DNA of 64,000 nucleotides, from positions 1 to 64,000 of the forward strand of contig JAQMWT010000556.1 in NCBI GenBank assembly GCA_029834535.1, read 5' to 3'. The notes beneath the pieces are model-generated. The model ran no database searches and was not told the origin of the DNA. It saw only the letters and a program-made list of their open reading frames with translations. Below are positions 10,519 through 17,815 of this stretch, piece by piece. How positions within the stretch are numbered: the first letter of the stretch is position 1; each line of letters starts with the position of its first letter. The stretch comes from Chrysophaeum taylorii. Its lineage: Eukaryota > Sar > Pelagophyceae > Pelagomonadales > Pelagomonadaceae. A program made the translations under genes and the position numbers.

Positions 10519-10775
10519 AGGGTCGGATAAGAAAGTTCGTACGAGCCGTTAACTATGTTTCAGTTTGTACTAAGACATACTCAACGGATCGCTGAGCTAT
10601 GTTCATTTGTACTCAAGCAGTATGTGCCGCCACGCCGCGAGATCGTCGCGATGGAACTAGTCCCCATAGTGAAGTCGGCATCCTTTCGTCCCCTCACGCA
10701 AAAAAAGGAAAAAGCCCGCGCGTTGTAGGACTCGTCGTTGCGGCGCGGGCTAGTCTCGTTTTCTTATCCGGCCCT
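10519..10775 (+). mobile_element. MITE family M, copy 1
   Basis: About 257 bp bounded by an inverted repeat: AGGGTCGGATAAGAAA at the left, and its reverse complement (one base different) at the right. Two more copies lie at 39405-39669 (inverted) and 44654-44922. It codes for nothing convincing (a 70-codon open frame is shared by all copies). It splits the 3' untranslated part of Copia element 1; Copia element 3 shows the matching uninterrupted sequence. A TCCTG duplication may flank it. Confidence 0.85.
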
Positions 10776-10783
10776 AAGGGGGT

Positions 10784-10839
10784 CCTGACGTCTTTAAATG
10801 TCGACTGCTAAGAGGGGGGGGGTGTACTCCTGACGTCTT
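10784..10839 (-). mobile_element. short truncated insert S, copy 1, with 11-bp duplication
   Basis: An insert of 34 bp (10795-10828) lies between two copies of CCTGACGTCTT. It begins TAAATG-TCGACTGCTAAGAGG then a G run. The corresponding place in Copia element 3 (about 49700) has a single CCTGACGTCTT, i.e. an empty site. Other copies of different length share the same AAATGTCGACTG end, a pattern of 5' truncation. Confidence 0.75.
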
Positions 10840-10983
10840 CCTTCAAGCTTCCCCTCTGTGAGCGCAAGCTTCTCCTCTGCGAGCGTCTCACTTCCCCCTT
10901 TTTTCTTTTCCTTTTTCTTTCTTTTCCAGCACCTGTGTGAGGACCTCACTTCCCCCTTTTCCTTTTCTTTCTTTTCCAGCACC

Positions 10984-11082
10984 TGTGTGAGGAAGCTATG
11001 ACACTTACCGCTGCACCACGTATCCAGTATCCCTACGTCATTCCCTTATCGCTAGTGTAACGCCCCATTCCAGTTGTCACAG
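10984..11082 (+). repeat. 3' LTR of Copia element 1
   Basis: Starts TGTGTGAGGAAGC and ends GTTGTCACA, giving TG..CA termini. Nearly identical to the LTRs of element 2 (32557-32658 and 38034-38131). Preceded by two copies of a pyrimidine-rich block ending TTTTCCAGCACC. Confidence 0.85.
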
Positions 11083-11270
11083 TTGTACAAACACAGCAGC
11101 AAATGAAACCCTTACGCTGACGTCGGCCCTCGCGACCTTTTCACAAGTAAAATGATGACTACTCCTGTGGCTCAGAAAGAAAGAAACCCCTGCTTTTCTT
11201 TAGAAAGTATCTTCGAATTTAAAACAGCCGCACCCCCTAAACCTGTGTCCGCCGCGAGGAGGAGAGTTAG

Positions 11271-12332
11271 TTAATTAATACTCGAGGTTACCGCGTAGAC
11301 CTCCCGGAGATAGTCTTCGATTTCGTTTGATTCGAAGAGGGCGAGGCCCGTGTTGGGATCTTCGAGGTAGGGGACCTGGAAGGAGCCAGTTTTTTTAAGG
11401 AGGGCGTCGCGGTTGGGCGAGCCACGCGCGCAGGGGATGACGACGTGGGGGAGGCAGAGCGCGCAGAGGCGCTCGCGGACGCCCTTGACAAAGGGGCTGG
11501 TCTCGTACCCCCAGAGGACGAGGGGCTGGACGCGAGAATTATCCGGTTTGGCGCGGGGGTCCCGCTTGGAGCAGGGGAGGCCGCGGGCGAGGGCGGCAAA
11601 GGCCGCCGTCCAGAGCGCAAAGCTGCCCCGGAGGGGCCAGAGGGCCTTTGGGTCGCTTTTCGGGGAGCCGTAGGTGTCGAAGAGATAGTCGATGATTTCC
11701 TCGCTCTCGAACATGTCGACGCCCGCGTTGGGGTCGCGCAGGTACGGCACGGTGCGTCGCCCGGTGAGACGTTCGAGCTCATCCGAGAAACCGTCGCGTG
11801 CCCCCGGGCAGGGCCGCATCTCGAGGGGAACGTTGAGGACGCAGGCCGCCTCCCTGACCTTGCGGCAGAAGGGCGAACTTTCGTATTCGTACAGCACTAG
11901 CGGTCGCGACGGCGACCGTAGTCCGGGCGCGCCCTCGTCTCGGAACGCGATAGGACCCAGGCGGAGAGCGTAGTCCGCGGGATCGAGGGGACGCCCGAAC
12001 CGCAGGGGCCCGACCTCGAGCGACACGGGCTTCCATCCGAGCACAAATGTGCCCGTTGCGAGCCGTAGCGCGAGCGCAACGGAACCGCTCAGGAGCGCGG
12101 GGACCTGCTCGCTCCTCGTCACCTGCAGCGGCTTTGGCTCGGGAGCCACGAAATTCTTCGGCTTGGCGATGGCGGGCCGACCGAACAGGTCGCCCAACGC
12201 CTCGGCGCCGGCGACGATCAGAAAGACGCGCATCATTTCAACCACGTCAGGCGCTGCCTCTTTCTTTTTTTCCCTCGCCAAGAACTTTCGCGGTGCCCTG
12301 CCACTGATGATGATAGAGAGTCTAAAAATCAA
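11271..12332 (-). CDS. tandem GST N-terminal (thioredoxin-fold) domain protein
   Basis: The 353-residue frame carries two glutathione S-transferase N-terminal folds in a row. The first (about residues 146-222) has YEYESSPFCRKVRE with the SPFC site, TVPYLRDPN with the cis-proline, and FESEEIIDYLF. The second (about 272-346) repeats this order: GYETSPFVKGVRE, QVPYLEDPN, FESNEIEDYL, with the active-site Cys replaced by Val. Plants and algae have plastid proteins with this double layout and no helical GST C-terminal domain. A likely start is Met33 (position about 12236), giving MMRVFLIVAGAEALGDLF as a hydrophobic targeting region. Role unknown; redox or glutathione-linked activity is inferred. 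It is followed by Copia element 1 on its 3' side, 188 bp away. Confidence 0.85.
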   Translation of the reverse strand: MIFRLSIIISGRAPRKFLAREKKKEAAPDVVEMMRVFLIVAGAEALGDLFGRPAIAKPKNFVAPEPKPLQVTRSEQVPALLSGSVALALRLATGTFVLGWKPVSLEVGPLRFGRPLDPADYALRLGPIAFRDEGAPGLRSPSRPLVLYEYESSPFCRKVREAACVLNVPLEMRPCPGARDGFSDELERLTGRRTVPYLRDPNAGVDMFESEEIIDYLFDTYGSPKSDPKALWPLRGSFALWTAAFAALARGLPCSKRDPRAKPDNSRVQPLVLWGYETSPFVKGVRERLCALCLPHVVIPCARGSPNRDALLKKTGSFQVPYLEDPNTGLALFESNEIEDYLREVYAVTSSIN

Positions 12333-12570
12333 CCAAAATCAACGGTGTTGTTAATCTCCACGTGGGAGGGGGGGGGCGTGTTGATGATTGACTCACACAT
12401 CCATCGGCGGTCAACGACGAGTCGCAGTGACGACGGCAGACGCGACACACCGTTTGGTGGGACAACGACGGCAACGTCGCTGCGAGTTAATAAGGTGGCG
12501 GGCACAAAAAGGCGGCCGCCGCCGCCGCCGCCGCCGCCGCCGCCTCATGGACGTAGATTCGAGCTACCAC

Positions 12571-13452
12571 CTACCCGTAGTAGAGCGCGAATATTTGGGC
12601 GGGGGTATAGGAAAGGTAGGTGTATCGCAGCATGACGGACTGGTTGGTGAGGTTGGTCCGCCAGACCCCGCGGAGCGCCCAGCGGCGGCCATCGCACTCG
12701 GCGGGGTCGCCGGGAAGCTCGACGATGCGGCCCTTGCCCGTCGCGCCGAGCTGGCGGAGGCGCTGGACGAGGATGTAGTCCTCGAGGATGGGGACCGTCG
12801 CGAGGTCGTCGAGGCCCCCGACGGACTCGAAGCGGCGACGCGTCAGGCCCAGGGCCTGGTCGCCGAAGGGGAGCTGCAAGAGGGTCGAGCGGAGACGCAC
12901 GGTCTGCTCCATGACAACGAAGGGAGCGAGGCTGTGGCCTCTGATCGAGTCGCGGTTCACGCGGAACTTGAAGGCAGTCGCGAGCGCCGCGGGGTTCGCG
13001 AGCGCAGTCCGAACGGTTTCGTCGAAGCCCCGGGGCAGGAGGGTGTCGCCGTGGACGACCAGGACGATGTCCCCGCGCGAGGCCCGCACGCCGGCGGTGA
13101 CCGCGGGCCCGCGACCACCCCGCGACTCGGCGACCACGACCTCCACTCCGCTCGCGGAGACCACGTCCATCGTGCCGTCGTTCCCGCCGGCGTCGACCAC
13201 CACGATCTCCAACAAATGGGTCCGCGCGGCCATGTCCCGGAGCCGCGCGAGCGTGGCGCCGATGGTGTGGCGCTCGCGATAGGCGGGTATGATCACCGAC
13301 ACCATCGCGTCCTTCGACGCCGGGGGAACATCGTGCGGAAAGGGCGCGGGCTTGCGGCGCCACCGCCATACCAGCACGGCGTAGCCCAGACCCACCTGCA
13401 CGAGCATCAACGCCTGGACGCCAACGGCGAGCACGACCTCCACCAACCACAT
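12571..13452 (-). CDS. family 2 glycosyltransferase (TIGR04283-like)
   Basis: The 293-residue product has an N-terminal membrane segment (residues 5-28), then a GT-A fold: VSVIIPAYRE (51-60), VVVDAGGNDGT with the nucleotide-binding Asp (84-94), SRGGRGPAVTAGV (110-122), the DxD-equivalent HGDTLLP (134-140), and the late block PFGDQALGLTRRRFESVGG followed by PILEDYILVQRLRQLG. That order is typical of the TIGR04283 group of GT2 transferases, best known from bacteria, cyanobacteria and algae. Donor and acceptor are unknown. It probably sits on the cytosolic face of a membrane with a single anchor. A GCC repeat and the GST gene lie downstream; a Helitron-like fragment begins 60 bp upstream. Confidence 0.88.
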   Translation of the reverse strand: MWLVEVVLAVGVQALMLVQVGLGYAVLVWRWRRKPAPFPHDVPPASKDAMVSVIIPAYRERHTIGATLARLRDMAARTHLLEIVVVDAGGNDGTMDVVSASGVEVVVAESRGGRGPAVTAGVRASRGDIVLVVHGDTLLPRGFDETVRTALANPAALATAFKFRVNRDSIRGHSLAPFVVMEQTVRLRSTLLQLPFGDQALGLTRRRFESVGGLDDLATVPILEDYILVQRLRQLGATGKGRIVELPGDPAECDGRRWALRGVWRTNLTNQSVMLRYTYLSYTPAQIFALYYG

Positions 13453-13511
13453 ACCCCCTAGCCCGGGCGGTGCTAAGGATTTGAATCCTGATCATTGTAA
13501 TAAGTTCCCTA

Positions 13512-14505
13512 ACAAGTGCAGGCCAGTAAGTTCACCTAGTCCCAATCTCTAACCCCAGCATTTTCACCCTGTTAAGTTGCGTAAGCCCACTCGTGCTCAC
13601 ATCCACTCACCCCACTCTCCTTCGAGCCGTCCTCTCACCTCCGCCAATCTAAGCTGCTTTGATCCGTACACGCCGCTGCCTTTGCGTTCACTCTAAAAAC
13701 CCTAAGTTCACTTGGTCCCAGTAAGTTCACCTGGTCACTCAGCTCACCTAGTCCCAATCTCCAACCCCAGTAAGTACGTGGTCCCAGTAAGTTCACCTAC
13801 AGTGCGCGTGTAGACGCCGGGAGGGGCTTATCGGTATTGCGCAGCACGTGTGTAGGGTGGAGTCGTCGACCCAGAAGAGTATATCCTTGGGTTGCCGATC
13901 GACAGAGAGCCACGTAGAGCTGGACGTGGCAGAAGACGGGCTTGGGAAAGAGGACGCCGACCTCGCGGGGCGTCTGGCCCTGGCTCTTGCTGATCGTTTG
14001 GCGTAGGCGGGCCTTAAGGATACAGGTTGGAGGAGCCTCGGTGACAACGACACGATCGATCATGTATCTGGTACCGTTGCAGTGGCCGTGCGACGGGTCG
14101 AGGTTGCGAAGACATTAAGCTCGCGATCAAAGTCAGCATGCCGTTGGTTGTCAGGGAGTTGAAAACTCTACTGTAAAAAGCGAGGCGTCGTCTTCCGACC
14201 CAGCCTAGTCAGCCGAAAAGAACTCCGACGCCTCGTCTCCGGGAAAAAAAGGCCGCGGTCATGCGCGCGTTGTCAGCATCGACAACATCGTTTCGACGGG
14301 GCGTGAGAATGGAGCGCTGAAAGAGCCGCCGCGGGTCGTGGAAATAGTCTGCGAGGTCGCCGTAGACGGCTTGGAGGATCACTGTCTGGCTCTCGCGCCT
14401 ACCTGATCCTTACTCTCGCGCCTACCTGATCCTTACCCTAAATCGAGGGACAAACAGACAGACAGACAAACAGACAGACAAACATCTGTCGATTAGTAGT
14501 TAGGA
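13512..14505 (-). mobile_element. Helitron/Helentron-like fragment, copy A
   Basis: About 994 bp, reverse oriented. Its 5' end (at 14505) reads TCCTAACTACTAATCGAC with GTCTGTTT-type simple sequence; its 3' end (13512) reads GCCTGCACTTGT. Inside, the 13797-14063 minus frame encodes the last part of a Helitron RepHel helicase (NKSQGQ-like SKSQGQTPREVGVLFPKP, HVQLYVALCRSA), preceded by an older RAILTPRR-like block. The 3' part is filled with degenerate AGTAAGTTCACCTGGTCCC repeats. It lacks Rep and most of the helicase, so it is non-autonomous. The insertion fits a T/T target as in Helentrons. It ends 115 bp upstream of the tyrosinase-like start codon. Confidence 0.8.
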
Positions 14506-14619
14506 TAATAAGGCGCGTTCCTTCGTTCGTTCGTTCCCTTGCTGTAAAAATAAATCGGATGACATCATCGAAGTTCCTATTGCGATTCGGAGTCAGATAG
14601 ACGCTGCAAATCGTCACGG

Positions 14620-16605
14620 ATGCGTCGTGCGACCAACTACGGCAGCGCGGCGCTGCCCGAGCGGCGACGGCGGCGGCTGCCGGAGGGTACGTGGCGCATC
14701 GGGTGGGGCGTGCTCGTCGCGTCGCTCTTTGTCGTGGCGCGGCGTCGGTTCGAACCCCTTGGCGGCGGCGGCGGCGGCGGCGGCGGCGTGTCACTGTTGT
14801 CGTCGTCTCTGTCGATGATGCTGGATTCGTACGAGCAGCGGGTTTGCGAGGAGTCGATGTGCGTCGCGTGCTCGAACATGCACGAGCGGCTGCTGGACCG
14901 ACCGATCATGGACGGGCGCGGCGAGGAGTTTGACGTTCTAGTGTTGGAACTGTACAATCCAACGCTCGTGCGCGTCGTCGGCGGCGACGATTGCCAGATC
15001 GTGTTCGAGTCTTCTTCTTCTTCTTCTTCTTCTTCTGAGCTTTTGACGGTGCACTCGATCGACGAGGAAGGGTGCAGTCTGTCGGTTGAGGCGACGGGCG
15101 TGGGCGAGATCGCGGGCGCGGCGAAATCTTCGGCGGGGACGGTTCGTTTCCGGGCATTCGCGCGGCACGTGCGGCGGGAGATGCGAGATCTGACGACCGA
15201 GGAAAGGGAGCGGTACTTGAAGGCGGTCCACACGTTGTGGCACGTCGACGACGAGGCCGGCGCGTCGAGGTACGGCGACAAGTACCGGTCGACGTCGTGG
15301 ATGACTAGGAGACATTTAATCTATAGCGCGCCTATAAGGTGCGACAAGTGGCACGGCGGACCGAGCTTTTTGATGGACCACGTCGCATTCACGATGCAGT
15401 TCGAGCAATCGATCCAGAGCGTGGACCCGAGGACGGCAGCCCATTATTGGGACAGTACGATCGACGCGGCTTTGGGCGAGGGGTGGGTTAGGTCGAGCAT
15501 GTGGCGTGGTGACTGGTTCGGCACTGTCACCCCCAAGAACTCGCTCCACGTCGTCGACGAAGGGCTTTGGGCCTACACGCCCCTTCTGTCCAAGGCGCGC
15601 GCCTACTCGAACTACACGAACGCGTACGGCCTCTTGATGGCTCCGTGGAACACGATCAAGACGCCTTACCTGACGCGAGACGCGACGCAGCTGTGGGGGT
15701 GGCACCACAAGGGTGGCCTCGTGAGCTGTTCCTTGTACGAGGAGGGGACCGTCATGGCGACGTCGTTCTCGTCGGTCATGACCTTTATGGACCTGTCGCT
15801 CCACGCCAAGCTCCACGCGTGGATCGGCGGCGCGTGGAACTACCTCGAGGACCTCGAGTCGACGGAGATGCGCCTCTTCGAGTTGATGGGAAGCAACAAC
15901 CAGGGCAAATGGCTCGAAATAAAAAAGCGGCTCTGGCGCTGGGGCATTTCCCAGTGTCCGCAGTATTGCTCGGAAGACACGCCCGCGCGCGCGTGCAACT
16001 GCGAGCTCAACCCGTACTTTGCGAATTACACGGCCTACGAGGTCCTCTCGTACGCGAACATGTTTGATGACCTCCTCGGCAACGTCACCAACCCCCCGCC
16101 TCAAAACGATTCGATCTGGGGTGAGGTGCTGCGCCAGGGTGTCAACAACGGCCACCAGGGCACGCTGTTGTCGGACGCGTCGCCCCAGGACCCCGTATTC
16201 TGGGTGATTCACCAGATGCAGGAACGGTTCTTCCACGCGCTCCGCTGGTACGCCAACACCTCGACTTTGATCTTCGACCAACACTACGGCGACGATGGCT
16301 CGCTGCAGCACGACTTTGATTGGACCAATGTCGACGGCCCGCCCTTTTTGGCCAACGTCTCCAAGTGGGGGCACTACTGGTGCCCCGGGACGTTTGGAAA
16401 CGATATCGTGCCCTTCTGGGGTCTTCTCCGCAACGCCGAGGCGCAGCAGACAAACATTGAGTTTTATAACATGACCGGCCCCTTCTCGACGCACACCCAC
16501 TACGTCTACGACCGACTCACGAACTTCACCCAGTGCGGCGACATCGTAAAGGCGTACGGCGCCTTCGCGTCCTCCACATCCTCCACATCCTCCTCCTCCT
16601 CCTAA
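14620..16605 (+). CDS. tyrosinase-like membrane-anchored protein
   Basis: The 661-residue product has an N-terminal basic stretch and one hydrophobic segment (residues 27-40, WRIGWGVLVASLFVVA), suggesting a signal anchor, then Gly and Ser runs, then a tyrosinase domain. The family hallmark RREMRDLTTEERERYLKAV is at residues 186-203. Copper-A is recognisable at KWHGGPSFLMDHVAFTMQFE (His245 and His254, spaced by eight). The copper-B block is VNNGHQG (508-514) and DPVFWVIHQMQERFF (524-538): the usual first His of the H-x3-H pair is Val508, and the usual HH is IH. So at least one copper ligand seems missing. Phenol oxidation is known for the family; activity here is uncertain. The Ser-rich tail is simple sequence. 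No introns. A Helitron fragment ends 115 bp upstream. Confidence 0.8.
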   Translation: MRRATNYGSAALPERRRRRLPEGTWRIGWGVLVASLFVVARRRFEPLGGGGGGGGGVSLLSSSLSMMLDSYEQRVCEESMCVACSNMHERLLDRPIMDGRGEEFDVLVLELYNPTLVRVVGGDDCQIVFESSSSSSSSSELLTVHSIDEEGCSLSVEATGVGEIAGAAKSSAGTVRFRAFARHVRREMRDLTTEERERYLKAVHTLWHVDDEAGASRYGDKYRSTSWMTRRHLIYSAPIRCDKWHGGPSFLMDHVAFTMQFEQSIQSVDPRTAAHYWDSTIDAALGEGWVRSSMWRGDWFGTVTPKNSLHVVDEGLWAYTPLLSKARAYSNYTNAYGLLMAPWNTIKTPYLTRDATQLWGWHHKGGLVSCSLYEEGTVMATSFSSVMTFMDLSLHAKLHAWIGGAWNYLEDLESTEMRLFELMGSNNQGKWLEIKKRLWRWGISQCPQYCSEDTPARACNCELNPYFANYTAYEVLSYANMFDDLLGNVTNPPPQNDSIWGEVLRQGVNNGHQGTLLSDASPQDPVFWVIHQMQERFFHALRWYANTSTLIFDQHYGDDGSLQHDFDWTNVDGPPFLANVSKWGHYWCPGTFGNDIVPFWGLLRNAEAQQTNIEFYNMTGPFSTHTHYVYDRLTNFTQCGDIVKAYGAFASSTSSTSSSSS

Positions 16606-16698
16606 GAAGGACGTATTCTTTTTGAATTTCATCTCGCCCAAGTTGATGATAAAATAGTTATTATTATTATTATCAATAGGAGCCCACCCTCCCCTGAC
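16606..16698. terminator. convergent 3' spacer
   Basis: Only 93 bp separate the stop codons of two converging genes. It contains an AT-rich TTATTATTATTATT run. Both transcripts must end or overlap here; no canonical polyadenylation signal is certain. Confidence 0.35.
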
Positions 16699-17733
16699 TT
16701 ATAAGTCGACGGCCCGGAGGGCGAGGACGGCCGAGGAGGCTCGGAGCGCGGCAAAAAAAACAGCCGCCGCGGGCGGCGAATTAGCGTGGAATTTGTGGAG
16801 TTTGACACGGAGCTGGCGCTTGATGTGGGCCGCCGTGGCGGCGAGGAGGAGCGTGAGGAGGATGGCGGGGGTGTTGACCTTTTTCTTGTCGCGATCGTCG
16901 TACCACCAGTCCCGGACTTCGGGAAAGTGGAGAAGGACCGCGTAGGGGACAAGAAGAGCGCCCGCCGCGAGGGAGAGCCAGAAGAGGGAAGTGGGGGTCG
17001 TGGCGGCGGGGGTCCACTTGGCGCCGACGGCGCCGGCGACGCAGCCCGCGACGCACAACGCGAAACCGAGCGCGGAAGCGTCGTCGGCGAATTCGAACCT
17101 TCGTCTATCATCGAGCCACAAGGCCGCGCAGGCCACAGCGATGGCCGCGCCCACAAAGGAGCTACTCTCGACCGCGACGCCGATCGGTTCGAGGCCCATC
17201 CAGCGAGCGGCGACGAGCGACGACGGCTTGGCCCTGCGTACGACGACGAGCGGCGCGGCGCGATCGAACAGCCGCGTGGGCCGGGGGGGTGCCCCAAACA
17301 AGGCCCTCGCCGCTGCGCAGAGGTCGGCCAAGGTGGTCTCGGCGACGCGCAGGGCAGCACCGACGTCGACGAAGGGCGCGGCGAAGCCCCTAGAGTCGAC
17401 GACGATCGCGGAAGATAAAGCCGAGACCGCGAGAGAGAACGCCGCGGGCAAGGTCGCGCCCTCGATGGCCCACTCGACCCCACCGGTCAGCCCGAGGGCG
17501 GCGACGGCCCCGAGAATCAGCTCGAGCGAAACGACGATCGCCGGGAAGGGACAGGACGTCAGTGCGCGCGACGTCAGCACCGCGCTCGCCGCCTCGAAGG
17601 CGCACGACAGCACCACGAACCACAGTCCCACCAGACTCAACTTGACCTCCACCATCCACCGCCGCAGCTTGTTGTTGCTCGCGTCGTCCTCGCCATTGGT
17701 GGACTTATTTTGCGCCTCGGTGGCGAGGCCCAT
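16699..17733 (-). CDS. multi-pass membrane protein, possibly DMT-transporter-like
   Basis: The 344-residue product has about eight hydrophobic segments: residues 27-47 (VKLSLVGLWFVVLSCAFEAASA), 60-84, 90-112, 178-200 (IGVAVESSSFVGAAIAVACAA), 215-235, 248-265 and 285-300, with a basic loop near 150-170. The layout recalls drug/metabolite or nucleotide-sugar transporters, but no diagnostic motif was seen, so the assignment is weak. The first 25 residues are hydrophilic and the start is the first in-frame ATG. The gene is divergent from the large IQ-motif gene with an 82-bp shared promoter and convergent with the tyrosinase gene. Confidence 0.6.
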   Translation of the reverse strand: MGLATEAQNKSTNGEDDASNNKLRRWMVEVKLSLVGLWFVVLSCAFEAASAVLTSRALTSCPFPAIVVSLELILGAVAALGLTGGVEWAIEGATLPAAFSLAVSALSSAIVVDSRGFAAPFVDVGAALRVAETTLADLCAAARALFGAPPRPTRLFDRAAPLVVVRRAKPSSLVAARWMGLEPIGVAVESSSFVGAAIAVACAALWLDDRRRFEFADDASALGFALCVAGCVAGAVGAKWTPAATTPTSLFWLSLAAGALLVPYAVLLHFPEVRDWWYDDRDKKKVNTPAILLTLLLAATAAHIKRQLRVKLHKFHANSPPAAAVFFAALRASSAVLALRAVDL

Positions 17734-17815
17734 CGTTCGTCTCCTTCGTTCGTTCGTCAGAGCAGCAGGACCTCCCTCCTCCTACAACCTTACCCTATCG
17801 TATCTTCTCGAAAAG
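17734..17815. promoter_or_regulatory. 82-bp shared divergent promoter
   Basis: Interval between the start codons of the membrane-protein gene (minus) and the IQ/EF-hand gene (plus). It contains TTCGTTCGTTCG repeats and a pyrimidine-rich CCTTACCCT stretch just before the plus-strand ATG. Confidence 0.45.

Larger units (their letters stand above)
6545..11082 (+). mobile_element. Copia (Ty1-type) LTR retrotransposon, element 1, broken
   Basis: Fossil Copia element. Left side: the last bases of an LTR (TTGTCACA) followed at once by a primer-binding-like site TGGTAGCAGGTG. Right side: a 99-bp LTR at 10984-11082. The interior holds decayed sequence, a 36-bp minisatellite (7229-7530) and the reverse transcriptase/RNase H region (9161-10468). 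It shares its internal 7.1-8.8 kb region with element 3 rather than element 2, so elements 1 and 3 form one subfamily. It is broken many times and most of its 5' LTR is missing. A MITE and a small truncated insert have landed near its 3' end. Confidence 0.85.

Noticed and set aside
10599-10811. Small open frame starting MFICTQAVCAATPRD, present three times
   Set aside because: It is carried by each copy of MITE family M and has no domain; the conservation reflects recent copying of the element.
13797-14063. Small host gene encoding SKSQGQTPREVGVLFPKP
   Set aside because: It is the C-terminal scrap of a Helitron-type helicase, repeated in five places, not a host gene.
15316-16641. 441-codon minus-strand frame
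   Set aside because: Antisense shadow of the tyrosinase-like gene; no domain and biased Arg/Val composition.
16991-17815. N-terminal 275-codon extension of the IQ-motif frame
   Set aside because: Overlaps the divergent membrane-protein gene in antisense and would remove the promoter; composition differs from the rest. The ATG at 17816 fits better.
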